From the NCBI GenBank assembly GCA_030847615.1, contig JAUMIR010000001.1, forward strand, positions 84,679,501-84,743,500: a stretch of 64,000 nt of DNA. The letters are read 5' to 3'. This DNA is from Gambelia wislizenii (Eukaryota > Chordata > Lepidosauria > Squamata > Crotaphytidae). Position 1 is the first letter of the stretch. Each line of letters opens with the position of its first letter. Positions 9,526 to 20,864 of this stretch are shown piece after piece. Under the pieces are notes generated by a model. It saw nothing but the letters and a program-made list of their open reading frames with translations, searched no databases and was not told the origin of the DNA. The position numbers and the translations under genes are program-made.

Positions 9526-10720
9526 GTAAGGTTGCCCCGGGAAAGCGCTGGCCGGTCGGTCGGGTGGGCCTCCGCGGCCCTGGGCGGAGGGTGAGGCTCC
9601 AGCCCTTGGTAGGAGGGGGTCGAGGCGAGAGGGAGGAAAGGAGCGCTCCGGCTGGGTTGTTTTTCTCCTTGTGAGGCTGCGGCGAGTCCCGCCGATTCAC
9701 GCTCCACCCGCTTCCCCCCCCCCCCACGAATCTGGGGGTCTGGGCGAAGAAGGGGAGCCCCGAGCAAAAGAGGGGAGGAAGGACGGCAGCGGCGGCGGCG
9801 CGGTGGAGGAGGGAAGGCGCCCCCTTGTTTCTCTCTCTTTCTTTCTCTCCCTCCCCCCATTGACTGTCGTCGGCTTCCTCCTCCTCGATCGCTGACCGGC
9901 TTTGAGCTGCGGCTGTTGCTGAAACTCCTGCCGCGGAGCCAGCTTTTGAGGCGGCTGGGAGGCAGAAAGGAAAGGAGAGAGAAAGAGAGAGAAGGGAGGG
10001 AAGAGGGGAGGAGAGAGACAGGTTGCTGGGAAGGTCTGGGGAGCCCCAGTTTTGAACGCAGGGTGCAGAAAGAGGACGGCGGCGGTGGTGAGGAGGAGGA
10101 GGAGGAAGAGGAGAGCCGCCCCCATCTTCGTCCGAGTAGTACAATGGAGAAGCCTCCCCTCCCGCAGGGAAGTGTTTTCTCCGCGTCTGCACGGAGGGCC
10201 AGAAAGCGCCTCCCACCCTGGCTGGGCACCCCCACAACCTGCCTCTCGTCTTCGCCCCAATCCAGCCCCCCACCCCAGTTACTGGAGGAGCCACTCCCAG
10301 GGAGGCGGAGGTGAAAAAGGCTGGTCGGGTTTCCTCAGGCGGTTTCCAGAGATGGCTTTGCAACGAGCGGGGGAGGGGGGGAGAAGGAGAGCGACCGGTG
10401 CGGCGGCGGCGGCGAGGAGGAGGGGGGGTTGTTAAGCGGTTGTTGTTGTGGCAAGTTTCTCCGCTGACAGAAATGGCGTCAAAGGCAGCGAGTGAGGGGG
10501 AAGCGAAGCCGCGGTGTGCGAGGAGGAGGCTCGAAGAGGAAGCGGCTGCCGGAGCCGGAGCGGAGAAGAGCTGGGGGTGGGGGGAGAAAAGGGGGTTTTG
10601 TGGCGGGGGAAGGAGCGAGGGGGGCCTTGCGGTGGGGGAGAAGCTCCTGCAGAACACCCCACCCTCCCCGGATTGGAAAAGGGGTGGCGCGGTGGCTCAG
10701 TGCTTTGTTTTAAATTTCAG

Positions 10721-10783
10721 GTCCAGCCTCGGCAACTCGACCTCTTTTGGGTTTTTCTTCAGCAGCCCGAGTTCATCATGAAG
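10721..10783 (+). other. ARID4B: ARID4B exon 2 with alternative 5' edges
   Basis: The exon ends ...ATGAAG|GTAAAC at 10783/10784. Upstream are three usable acceptors: 'ttttaaatttcag|g' at 10720/10721, and a tandem NAGNAG site after 'gtttttcttc' with AGs at 10761-10762 and 10764-10765. Only the 5' UTR length would change between them. The longest form is given. Transcript data would be needed to tell which is used. Confidence 0.7.
10778..10783 (+). CDS. ARID4B: ARID4B coding start in exon 2 (Met-Lys only)
   Basis: The first two codons, ATG AAG, are followed at once by the donor GTAAAC. They join in phase 0 to exon 3 at 62968, giving an N-terminus Met-Lys-Ala-Leu-Asp-Glu-Pro-Pro-Tyr, which I recognise as that of ARID4B (its paralogue ARID4A differs at several of these positions). 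The context has A at -3, a favourable initiation signal. ARID4B is a nuclear subunit of the SIN3A-HDAC corepressor complex with Tudor, RBB1NT, ARID and chromo-barrel domains. Only the first 39 codons lie in this window. Confidence 0.85.
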
Positions 10784-12717
10784 GTAAACCGCTTACTCTG
10801 TGTGTGTGTCTGTCTGTGTGTGCGTCGTGGAGAGGAGGATGGGGACTCGCGCGGAGGGTTATGTCTACTTCAGCTCCACTCCTTAGTGGGAGGACAAGCT
10901 GTTTTCCAGATGCAGAGAGTGTCGGCTGTTTTTCTCTCTTTGAGTTTACACGAAGTCCATCCGTGTGCTGTTGGTGTGGCTTTTGTATACTCTTTAAGCT
11001 GTGCCCAGGGCATAATGTAAATCCAGTCTGCTGGAGTTTTTCTTCTGCAACACCCTTCCCGAGGGGAATGAGGACATGGCTGCCTGGGCCAGCCTTGGTA
11101 GCTGGGCGGAGGAAGATAGAGGGGGCATTTGGTCTCCTTCAGAAAGTTGTTGTGTTTTTTGTTGGCGGGGTGGGGGGAAAGAAGCATCGTTAAGCAGTTG
11201 TGTTTTCTGTTGAGATTAAAGGATGGACTCACTGTTTTTCTGTATGAGTGTTGTGTTGAAATTAATATTTTTCTAAGCTGCAGGAAGTGTCTTTATTAGA
11301 AGAGGAGACAGCAGTAAAAAAAAAATGCTGCAAGATGCAGAAAGAATTTTTAAAACAGCTTTTTACTGTTAGATGCAGAGAATATTTATATAGCATGTGC
11401 CTGTTAACTGAAAGTCTCTGGCGGCTGGTGGTCAGTGTTTTAAAGCAAATGTGATGGAAGCAATATTAATACTGCATTCCTTATTTTTAAACCTGCCCTG
11501 TCCATGTCTGTGGACACGGAAGTTACTACAGGATATTATTTGAATTTTCAGACAAAGTCTCTAATCAAAGGATTCTTATATTTTGATACATGTGGTTTTC
11601 AGGCTTTACAAAAACTATTGAAGGCTGCTCTTGAATAACTGAAAATGAAGCATTGCAGAATGCTTGAATGATCTATGCTGTCTACCATCTTTGTTATTAA
11701 ATATTGTAGCTAGTTCATCTGTTGCTTAAGGACTTTTTTGAGGGCTGTAGATAGCTACAGTTATACATCAGCTGTGCCGGAAACACTAGGAATAACATAA
11801 AATTGAATAATACAATTAAATCAGTAGTTTTCAGATAAGCTCTATCAATAGTCTCTTTTCTTGATGAAATAGTTATTCTTTCTGTTATTGTTTCTGAAAA
11901 GAATAACTGGTGAGTTGATTAATAAAATCTGTATTTTACGTTATGCTCATTTGTGATAACAAGTGAAAGAACAGTCTGTTCAGTCCGAAGAGTGCCCTTT
12001 TAAAAATTTACCGAACCTATTCTCCTTGTGTATATATGCAAGTTTGGGGCTTACTGAGGGTGAAGGAGTAATGATGCTCAGATACTGTGATTACAGTGAT
12101 TGCTACACATTTCTGAAGTATGTAACTATGCTGTTCTGAAGAGATTATTGCAAATAGATGGAATCATTATAGGGCAGTCTTTGTAATAACTGCAAACTTC
12201 TATTTGTGCTGTATGTGATGAACAGTTCTGACTGTGCTGGAGCAGCTTTTTTGTTTCTTAGAATATATGAATGGAATGGAAGTTACACTGTACTCATATT
12301 TCAAAAATTGGTGTACTCAATCACTTAATATTTTAATACTGTAACATTTAACCTTACTTTGGAATGGCATTTACAATTTCATTCTGTAATTGTTTATTCT
12401 GTTTCCAACAACTAGTGGCGAGTAGTACAGAACTTTAAAAGTTTGCTTGACTAGATAGGCTTACATAAAATGGCATATTCCAAAATAGGTGTTCATAGAA
12501 CTACATGGAAAGAACTGAAATCAGTTTTACAGTATAGATAGTGTAAAAATACTACAAAAATCTGCTACTGGGATATCTACTCTGCTTCCAGAATGTCAGC
12601 TAGATGAAATACTTGGTGATGACAATAATTTTTCTTTTGTGAGTTCACAGCCTTGGCTAAAGAGGAAGGGAATAAAGCTTTTGGTATCCCATAGATTTTG
12701 CCTAAATACCCTAAATG
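10784..12717. other. Proximal part of intron 2, no repeat or gene recognised
   Basis: CpG content falls quickly after 10.7 kb. A (GT)n-like run follows the donor. No exon or named repeat is visible up to the SINE at 12.7 kb. Confidence 0.4.
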
Positions 12718-12943
12718 CACCAGAACCTGTCTGATTTTAGAAGCTATGGAGGGTCAATCCTGGTTAGTACTTGGATGGTAGACTGCCAACAAATAACAAG
12801 TGCTGTAGGCTATACTTCAAAGGAAGGAACTGGCAAAACTACCTCTCAGTATTCCTTACCTAAGAAAACCCTGTGAAATTCATGGGGTTGCCATAAGTTG
12901 ACAGGCAGCTCGAAGGCACATACATATACATACATACATACAC
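12718..12943 (+). mobile_element. 5S-rRNA-derived SINE
   Basis: The first part (12718-12811) is a degraded 5S rRNA gene. Its central and 3' blocks include 'cctggttagtacttggatgg' followed by 'agactgcc' and 'gtgctgtaggct', which are 5S internal-promoter and 3' stem sequences. It continues into a tail ('gaaggaactggcaaaact', then 'aattcatggggttgccataagt') of the kind borrowed from RTE-BovB LINEs, and ends in (ACAT)n. This structure fits the 5S-type SINEs known in squamates. It is unlikely to be a working 5S gene because several promoter bases differ and the LINE tail follows directly. Confidence 0.85.
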
Positions 12944-13888
12944 ATCCCATGGATAGGAATTGTGGACAAAGAGCAGCATGTATTTAATGCAGAAAGTTTT
13001 AGTCCCTGATAGTTATGATGTAAGAGGGGGAAAGCAAAAGAATAGTTCGTACATGCTGTATGCTAAGGAATCATTGAATAGGCTATAAATCTGTATGTCC
13101 TGTACAAGACATCATTCTTCTGCATGTTTGTGATTTTAGTAAAGGCTGAGATATGTGTGCACAGGTGGAAAATTGAGCTTTGCTAGTCAGGCGCTCACAC
13201 TACAGTACTGTTAGTGACTCATCAAGATGTTCCTTTTTGTTCTGTATTGTGGAAAGAGTTCTTCCCCAGGCTTTGTGTTGTACCCTCTGCTGCCTTCCAT
13301 TGCACCTTGCTACAATTTAGCTGGGTGCCTTTTATTGATTACTAACATGTTGTTTTAAACATAGTTTTACACGTCAAGAAAATAGTATACTGTTTTCCTA
13401 TATATTTCTTGCTCAAAGAATATCTATAATATAAGAATAACACTAACCAGAACAATAATCAACCTTTTCTTCTGTTAAAGTAATGTTTCCTGGGGTGAAG
13501 CTAATATCTAATGATGTGAATGGTAGTGCTTAAATGGATGAGCAGTGAAAATTATAATAAGTTAGGGAACTCTTATTAGATTCACTTATGTGAGAATGAA
13601 GTTGATTGTAGAATATTGCCATAAGCACTGACCAATGGGCATACTGGCTATTTTCTCAAGTTTGGAGGCAGTATTCATCTTAGCACATTCATGTTAAAGA
13701 CTATTAGCCTGGAATTTCCATTTTTGTTTGCAGTTTATCATTTCACTTCCTTACTGTTGTTTGAAGTCACACAAGTGACTCTTCTGTGCTGTAGACATTT
13801 ATCAGCAGCCTGAGGATAAATATAATTTTCTCTCTTAGGACTTTTTCAGATAGGACTTACCGCGCAAGAAGACTCCGGGATAGTTACG

Positions 13889-14070
13889 ACACTGTCGTGT
13901 GGAAGGGGATCCGTTTTGGATGCCACTGTCTCTCTCTTGGTGTTGTCCATGACTGTTCTGGGTATGATTGAATGAAGCCACGCCATTTTTTACTCACGGA
14001 CGACAGTCACGGATGACACCGAGAGAGGGACGGCGGTGTCCAAAACAGATCCCCTTCTGCACGACAGTGT
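13889..14070. mobile_element. GC-rich fold-back element with arms of about 75 bp
   Basis: The left arm starts ACACTGTCGTG and the right arm ends CACGACAGTGT. Inner blocks 'aaggggatccgttttgga' and 'tccaaaacagatcccctt' continue the match, as do 'ctctctcttggtgt' and 'acaccgagagag'. No target duplication is evident and there is no coding capacity. It is GC-rich and has several CpGs, unlike its flanks, which suggests a fairly young insertion. The family is not recognised. Confidence 0.75.
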
Positions 14071-14346
14071 ATTCAGTCCGCTGAATACACTCAGGTTTCG
14101 GCATCATGAAGTATGTAAAGACAAAGTTTCACTTTGTTGCTTATGGTTTAGCAGTTACCTTTTTTTTATTAAAGTGCACTGATATTTCCTAGCAGCAACT
14201 GTCTGACTTCAAGATAGTACTTCCATGTAAATGAATGTATGGCATAGAAACTAATAACTAGAGAGTTGTAATAAATCAAAAGTCCTGAAACAATGGTTGT
14301 TTAAGTAGATGTTAAATATATCTTCCCTGACTTTAATCACATAATA

Positions 14347-15445
14347 CCGTGTATATTCCGGCGTATGAGACGACTGGGCGTATAAGACAACCCCCAACTT
14401 TTCCAGTTAAAATATAGAGTATGGGATATATTCACCGTATAAGACTACCCCTCTTCCAATGCACACCAAATAACATTTTTTTAAAATATCAGATTTGATT
14501 TCAATATGATAATTTTAATTCACATGCTTATGACATGCAGGTACTTAGCAGGAAAACTGTCACCTATAAACATAAGGCTGTTTTTCATCAAACATGTAAA
14601 CATAAAACAGTGCAAGTGGATTAAAGTTTTCCTAATTCACTCTAAAGCTGAAAGGAAGGATAAGACAATAAACCCATGGAAGCTGCCGTGCTGTTTGTTT
14701 TCTAAGCTGTCAACCAAACTGGAACTGAGGATGATAGGAGGAAGATAACAAACAATAGAGAGAGAGAGCAAGTGCCGGGCAAGAGGGAAGCTGGCTAAGG
14801 AGAGCTCCTGCTAAGCAAGCTTCCCTCCTGAACCGGCTTTCGACCCTTGAGTGTTTGCAGCAAAGGCAGATTTAAGTGGGGCATTCACTGAGGAAACTGC
14901 TGGCGGTTTCCTCAGTGAGTGTCCTGCTTGAATCGGCTTTTGCCCGAAACACTCAAGGGTCGAAAGCTGGTTCATTGCGAGTTGGGAAAGTGCAGAGGTT
15001 TGGCTGGCAAGGCTCTTGCCAGCCAGCCAGCCAACCAGCCAGCCAAACCTCTGCATTTCCCTTGCTTGGCCAGGGGGAATTCGGAGGTTTGGCTGGCTGG
15101 CTGGGGAGAGCTTTGTCAGCCATCCCCTGCCTTTCCTGAACTCGAGATGAGGCTGCCTGCAAGGTTTGGGAAAGGTGGAGGGGTGGCTGGCTGAGTAGGG
15201 AGACCCTTGGGTTCCTCACGAGTTGGGAAAGTGCAGAGGTTTGGCTGGGAAGGGTCTCCCCACCCACCCCTCCGCCTTTCCTGAACCTTGCGGGCAGCCC
15301 CATCTCTGGTTCGGGAAAGGCGGAGGGGTGGCTGGCTGCGGGGTGGGGAAGCTTGCTAGCCACCTCCCATCCTTCCCGGGACCGTATAACTTTTGAGGAG
15401 ATTTTCCAAGGGTTAAAAAGTCGTCTTATACGCCAGAACATATGG
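14347..15445. mobile_element. TIR-bounded non-autonomous element with palindromic GC-rich core
   Basis: The left end has 'gtatattccggcgtatgaga' followed by 'cgac'. The right end is the reverse complement type, 'gtcgtcttatacgccagaac' followed by 'atatgg'. A second 'cgtataagac' phrase lies inside the left end. The TIR differs from the Tigger-like MITEs, so this is another family, which I cannot name. The target duplication is unclear. The core is a set of nested palindromes and short repeats (separate entry). The open frames on both strands between 14.8 and 15.5 kb come from these repeats. Confidence 0.65.
14826..15345. repeat. Nested palindromes and tandem units in the 14.3-kb element
   Basis: Arms 'ggctttcgacccttgagtgt' (about 14834-14853) and 'acactcaagggtcgaaagc' (about 14950-14968) are complementary and enclose a second palindrome, 'actgaggaaac' with 'gtttcctcagt'. 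Further right, 'gcagaggtttggctggc' pairs with 'gccagccaaacctctgc', and the 'gaaaggtggaggggtggctggctg' type of unit repeats with variation. Confidence 0.75.
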
Positions 15446-16800
15446 CCCTTAAAATAGCCAGAGATCAATTAGCACAGTAAATTAGAGAACAGAATGAACT
15501 ATTGTAGAACTTTATGTGGTATAGGAATGTTTTCTTTGGCTTTGAGAAATAGTCATTTGTGCAAGAGTACTTTGATTAAAAAAAATAATTTGTTGATGTA
15601 CATGAGAACTTGATTTCTCCATAGCTGCTTGCTGTCCTTTGTGGTCCAAAGTATAGTTCATCTGTCTTTAGAAAATAGTGGGCAGTAAAGCTCCCCAATT
15701 AATATGCACCCTTGCTCCTGATGTAAAACAGATTCAACTTAAAATAAAAGAATAATACAATACAATTTATATATAAATATTGTTGGAAAAATAATATTGG
15801 GAAATCCTTGTTACCATGTTGAAAACCAGGAGATGTTAAACTCTTAAGTCTTCATTTGGGTGTGTGGTGGCCAAGGTTGGCAATTTTTTGAATCCTTTGC
15901 AAAATTAGAAGGTGGTTATTCAGGATACTGATCACTTTAGACATGTTAAATTCCTTAATAAGTACTACTGTCTGGCAAATTATATTTACACTATAGCATA
16001 CCTTCCTGCAGCCAACACAAACTTACCATGTGAACGCTCAGCAGAAAGCCCCAGTTAGTGGCAGTTCATGCAGACTGTATATGATAGAAGATGTATAGGT
16101 TGTATGTGAAACAGAAATGATACCTGTGCTGGAAACTACTAGTTGCGTATAAGGTCTTTAAGCCTTTCGGTTAAGCTAACAGTTGGACTTCTTTCCCTCA
16201 GTCTCTTTCTTTCTCTTCCTTCCCACTCACTTTTCTTAACTATGCTTCTTTTTCTGCTTCTTTTTCTCGCCCTTTGACAGATGTACTCATAGGCCTAGTT
16301 CTTCCTGTGAGTAAGAGTTGCTAGAATTGGTTTACAATTCATTTTTGTAATATAATACTGCAAAGGCTTATCAGCTGTTTTGCATACTACTTCTGTATAG
16401 GTGTCCTAATATGAAATAGTACTATACTTTAGTGGCTTGAACTTTCTGGCTGCAATGTGCGTTGGGTAAAAGGTCTAATTGTTCTTGCAGACAGTGTGCC
16501 ATATTGTAATCTTGCGCTTTTCTTGCTAACTGTATAGAAGCAAATACAGGTTCAGAAGAGTGCAGAAGACTGTATGTAAAGGAGGAGGAGTGCAGAAACT
16601 ATACATAAAGGGGGACGAATGCTAATACTTATAGGATGTTACAATCTAATAGTAATTTAGGTTGTTGAAGTCCTGAAGGGAAAATTTGTGACTTGCCTGC
16701 CTTTGATCATTTCTCTTTCTTTTGTTGAGTTTCCTCATAACTCAGTACAGTAACATCGACAAATATTATACCAATGTTATTGTGGATTATTTTATAAGTT
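15446..16800. other. Unassigned intronic DNA
   Basis: No exon, RNA gene or named repeat is visible. Confidence 0.4.
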
Positions 16801-16803
16801 ATA

Positions 16804-17033
16804 CAGTTGTCCCTTCATATTCGCTGGGGTTTGGTTCCAGGACCCCTGTGGATACCAAAATCTGTGAATACTCAAGTCCCATTATATGTAATGACATAGC
16901 AAAATGGTGTCCCTTTTATAAGATGGCAAAACCAAGGTTTGCTTTTTCGGATTATTATTTTTTAAGGAATATTTTCAAGCCGTGAATACTTAAATCTGTA
17001 GATACCAAATCCGTAGATACAGAGGGACATCTG
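16804..17033 (+). mobile_element. Tigger-like MITE (230 bp)
   Basis: Starts CAGTTGTCCCTTCATATTCG and ends AGAGGGACATCTG, with TA flanks at 16802-16803 and 17034-17035. It is nearly the same as 8074-8294 and has the same 'aagatggcaaaaccaaggtt' centre. Confidence 0.9.
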
Positions 17034-17369
17034 TAATAGATTTATTATGACATTCAATTTTGTGGGCTTCATCAGAGGCAGGATTTGACAGATCTGTCTA
17101 TGTAATTTACACTGATGTAGAGAAAATGTTTTGTAAATAATGGGGTTAAGTGGCAAGGAAGTGCTGCAAAATTTTCAGTCTGTGACACTTTAGTTAAAGT
17201 TGAAATGTTCACAAAACAAGCACAGTGAAAGCGTTTTGCATATACTGTAAGCTGTAACTGAATTGTCACAAAATATAGTTTTTGAATTTTGCGGCCACCT
17301 AATCCCATCTTTTTGGAGGGGGTATATACTTATTAAATTAGGCTAATACTTCATACATCTGATAAAAGT

Positions 17370-17455
17370 ATGCTATGTCCACAAAAGCTTATGCTGTAAT
17401 TTTTTTTAGGCCTTAAAGTGCTACAAGACTCTTCATTTTTGCTGCAACAGAGCAG
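17370..17455. repeat. Amniote interspersed-repeat fragment
   Basis: The text 'ccacaaaagcttatgctgta' followed by 'ccttaaagtgctacaagact' and 'tttttgctgcaacagagca' is a widespread amniote repeat phrase. I recognise the phrase but cannot name the family with certainty. Confidence 0.5.
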
Positions 17456-18849
17456 TACAACTAGTCTTTTGAGAACTGATAAGCCCTACTCCTTTTAAGA
17501 ATAATCAAAATCAAGAGATCAGATAGCTGATCAAATTGTAGGAAATAATAATGAAGACTTTTGAAATTATTTTGTATAGTTCATTTACTATCAGAAGGCC
17601 ACATATCTAGCCTTGGCTTAGAAGCTAATCTACTATTGTTGTAGTTGGTACCATCACACTGTTAGATGCCAGCCAAAAGCGTACCTAATGAACCAAGCCA
17701 ATTTTGTGCAATCCTGATAGTATGTGATTATACAAAACTTCTTCCAAAATTTCTTCACCACAGTTTCCAGAGAATTGCTGCAGGACATGCAGAGAATTTG
17801 GATAAGAGAGATGTGCTAGAATTTTGAAAAAGGAGCAAGTTATTATGTAATAAAATGTTATGTCATTTATATTGTGCAGATTACTTTGGTGATGGAGCTA
17901 TTTAAAAATGTAACATGTTGCCTTACATTAGATTGAGATCAAGTCAGTCCATAAAAATCGATGAGGAAGAAGAGAAGCTAACCGTTTTCCTTTATGGAGA
18001 AATTGGGTGATGAAAGAAGTGAAGGTTGTCCTGTGATTTGAGCTTTGTTGAAAGTGCATGGTCACTTTAGGGAGAGAAAGGTGCATGCAGTTGGAAAGAA
18101 TGTAATTGATTTTATAGAACCCTGTTTACTGCATAAATTTAATTAGGAAAGAGATCACTAATTAGCTCATAGAATTGGCTTTGCCTTCAAAGATCAAGAA
18201 ATAATGAGTTTAGTTTGAGGAAGGTGATTCATTAAACTATGTTTTCTGAACTAGCAAACTGCTAATAAGTTGTTTAGAGAAATTGTCATTTGTGTATGAC
18301 TTTAAAGAAAATTTGACAAGAACTGGACACACACTTGAAGGAAAGTCTGTATTCTTGCCCCAACTGAATATGAAACACTATATTGTGTTTTTTGTTTTGT
18401 TTTCTAAAAAATAGCTCGGTAATCCAAAATATGATACTCACTTTTGAGATACAATGATGTCCTGATTTTGAATGACCAAGGTAGTGGGAAGATCTAGGCA
18501 GAGCAAGATATGTAACAGGTATCTTAACATGTGTATGTCTTTGAATTAAATGAGATGACATATTTACACAAAACAAATTCAGGAAAATGTTTTTTGTTAT
18601 TCCCCCCCCCCTCTAAATGTTGTATCTGAAGTCCTATTCCCATTATGCGTGTCTATTGGTTATTCTAGCTAGGGATAGTGGGAGTGGGAGTCCAACAGAT
18701 CAGTAGGACACTATGTGGGAAAAACAATAATGTGGACAGTAATGTGACAGGTCAGGCTCAGTGATCTGGGTATTTTCTGTCTGGAATATGAGTTTTCTCT
18801 GGATAAAGGAACTGAATTTGAATATGGAGTTAGTGCAGTCACAACTATA

Positions 18850-19780
18850 CAGTTGCCCATCCACATTCGCGGCTTTCACACTCGTGGTTTTGATTATTAG
18901 CGATTTAGCCCCGAGCCCCCTCGGGAAAGCCGGCGAGAGGCAGGGCAACCTCTTGCCTGCACCTTCCCCGGCCTTCCAGAGGTGGCTCTGGGGCTTCAAA
19001 ACCCAGGAACCCCCTCAGGAAGGCCGCGGAGAGGCAGGGCAGCTTGCCTCCCTCAGCCCGCTGCCTTCCCAGCCTTCCTAAGGGGGCTCCGGGGCTTCTA
19101 AGGCCCGGAATCCCCTCAGGAAGGCCGCGGAGACGCAGGGCAGCCGCCCGCCCGCTTGCTACCTTCCCTGGCCTTCCTCAGGGGGCTCTGGGGCTTCTAA
19201 GCTCCGGAGTTCCCTCAGGAAGGCCGCAGAGAGGCAGGGCTGCCTTCTGCCCGCCTGCTTCCTTCCCCAGCCTTCCTGAGGGGGCTCTGGGGCTTCAAAG
19301 CTCTGGAGTCCCCTGAGGAAGGCCACGGAGAGGCAGGGAAGCTGCCCTCCCTCCCGCCTGCTGCCCTCCGTGGCCTTCCTAAGGTGGCTCCAGGGCTTCA
19401 AAGCCCCGGAGTCCCCTCAGGAAGGCCGCGGAGAGGCAGAGCAGCTTCCGCCCGCCTGCCCGCTGCCTTCCCCACCCTTCCTAAAGGGGCTCCGGGGCTT
19501 CAAAGCCCCAGAGTCTGCCCAGAAGGGCCTCAGAGAGGCAGGGCAGCTTCCCTTCCTCCTGCCCGCTGCCTTCCCCGGCCTTCCTAAGGAGGCTCTGGGG
19601 CTTCTAAGGCCTGGAGTCCCCTCAGGAAGGCCGCGGAGACTCCAGCCAGGCTGGCCAAACACCCTTCCGCCGCATACCTCCCACTGGGGGGGGGTCCGCG
19701 GGAGCAGCATTTTTTATTCTCAGTTTTTCCACATTTGCGGGGGTCTCAAGACCCTAACCCCCGCGAATGTGGAGGGACTA
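18850..19780. mobile_element. Tigger-ended MITE with internal minisatellite (element 2)
   Basis: The left end is CAGTTGCCCATCCACATTCG after TA (18848-18849). The right end has 'cccccgcgaatgtggaggga', but the last bases of the TIR are degraded and run into (TA)n. Terminal blocks match elements 1, 3 and 4. The interior is a tandem array of about 100-bp units (separate entry). No transposase is present. The open frames of 60-142 codons across it are artefacts of the array. Confidence 0.75.
18925..19640. repeat. Tandem array of about seven 100-bp GC-rich units
   Basis: The phrase AGGCCGCGGAG or close variants recurs at about 19021, 19122, 19221, 19320, 19423, 19523 and 19628, a period of about 100 bp. 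Each unit carries 'ggccttcctgagggggctc' facing 'cccctcaggaaggcc', so every unit can fold on itself. Confidence 0.9.
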
Positions 19781-20405
19781 TATATACATTGGATGTGAGT
19801 GTAGTATGATGCAGCTTGTTACATATGAAACAAGATTGAGGGGACTCATGGATTTTTACAAATCTTCGCTCAGTAGTGAACTTTCTGGATGTGGTTTTAA
19901 AAATTTACCAATAGATTCTGTTGACCTTTGTCCCTCTTTTATATGTTGAAACATATGAGATTCTTGCACAATATCTCTGAGGCACAGCATGAAATAGATG
20001 AGCTCCCAGCTGCTTTATGAGCTTGGAGCTGAGGGGGCTGCGAGGGAATCATTCCTGGCCTCCTGCAGCCCTTTTGCATTTAGGCCAGGATGACCACATA
20101 TTTTTGGTGACTACTAAGGTCTGCTTCTTAAACAGCTTACAGCTGCAAAGGGGGATGCAGCCATGTAGTAGGCTTTTTATACCTGCCTCTCTGGTAGCCC
20201 CAATGTCCATATGCTATGGAAAGTACATGATTCATTTTGTCACAAAGGAAATGGGACAAGGAGATGGATGCTGGGACTGGGTGATAAATGTGATGAAACC
20301 AGGGTTACACACTTCTTACAGACCAGCGTTGTGCTGTTGCCAAGTCTGCCCCTCATCCAAAGGATTTCAGATTGTAGACATTAAAACTTTTTCAGCAAAG
20401 TACAG

Positions 20406-20456
20406 ATAGATTTTCCTTGGGTTTTTTTTCCGGGCTGTGACCCAAGGAAAATCTAT
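20406..20456. repeat. Small perfect hairpin (17-bp stem)
   Basis: Left arm ATAGATTTTCCTTGGGT (20406-20422) and right arm ACCCAAGGAAAATCTAT (20440-20456) pair without a mismatch around a 17-nt loop. It is followed by 'gccggtcgtgaaagccttcg', a phrase that looks like a dispersed repeat tail. Confidence 0.7.
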
Positions 20457-20864
20457 GGATGCCGGTCGTGAAAGCCTTCGACTTCACAAAGTACAGATAA
20501 ATTGAAACTATCCCTCATAACTATTATAAACTGAAAGGCAGTAGCACATTAATTAGATGTTCAGCACAGGTTTCCATGCTCCCTGTCCTTTCACAAATGA
20601 ATTCTTTCTTTGACCCTCCATTTTGTGTGCAAATTCTCATTGAATCATCTTCAGCTCAGCATTGTGTCTGAGATGTTACTAACCTTGGCTGGATGAATCC
20701 AAGTTTACTCCTCGTCTCACTTTAAAGCTTCTTGTTTTAATCAAGTATCTAGGGTTTTAATCAAGCATCATATAGAAACTAACTTCTCCAAATTTAAGTG
20801 ATCATATATCACACAGAATCTGAGCTGACTGAATAGGAGAGGATGCAAATGATCCTGTGCCCAC

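Larger units (their letters stand above)
8440..10700. promoter_or_regulatory. CpG island spanning the ARID4B promoter and the divergent upstream promoter
   Basis: This is the only extended GC- and CpG-rich unique segment in an otherwise AT-rich window. It holds GC boxes (GGGCGG at 8642-8647, GGCGGG at 9154-9159, GGCGGGG at 9194-9200, GGGCGGGC at 9205-9212), an NRF1 motif, a ZNF143 motif and a CCAAT box, and no TATA box. Donor sites diverge from its centre: GTGAGT on the minus strand at 8824-8829 and GTAAGG on the plus strand at 9526-9531. This is typical of a housekeeping bidirectional promoter. Long open frames of up to 412 codons here reflect base composition and are not proteins. Confidence 0.85.

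Noticed and set aside
9222..10657. Minus-strand open frames of 337 and 412 codons in the CpG island
   Set aside because: They are Pro/Ser/Arg-rich low-complexity translations of GC-rich promoter and 5' UTR DNA, overlap each other and the + strand exons, and show no domain.
12718..12811. Functional 5S rRNA gene
   Set aside because: Many substitutions and deletions in the internal promoter and direct fusion to a LINE-type tail show a SINE, not a 5S gene.
18286..18576. 96-codon minus-strand frame as a host exon
   Set aside because: No flanking splice sites fit and the content is unrecognised; it looks like chance in AT-rich DNA.
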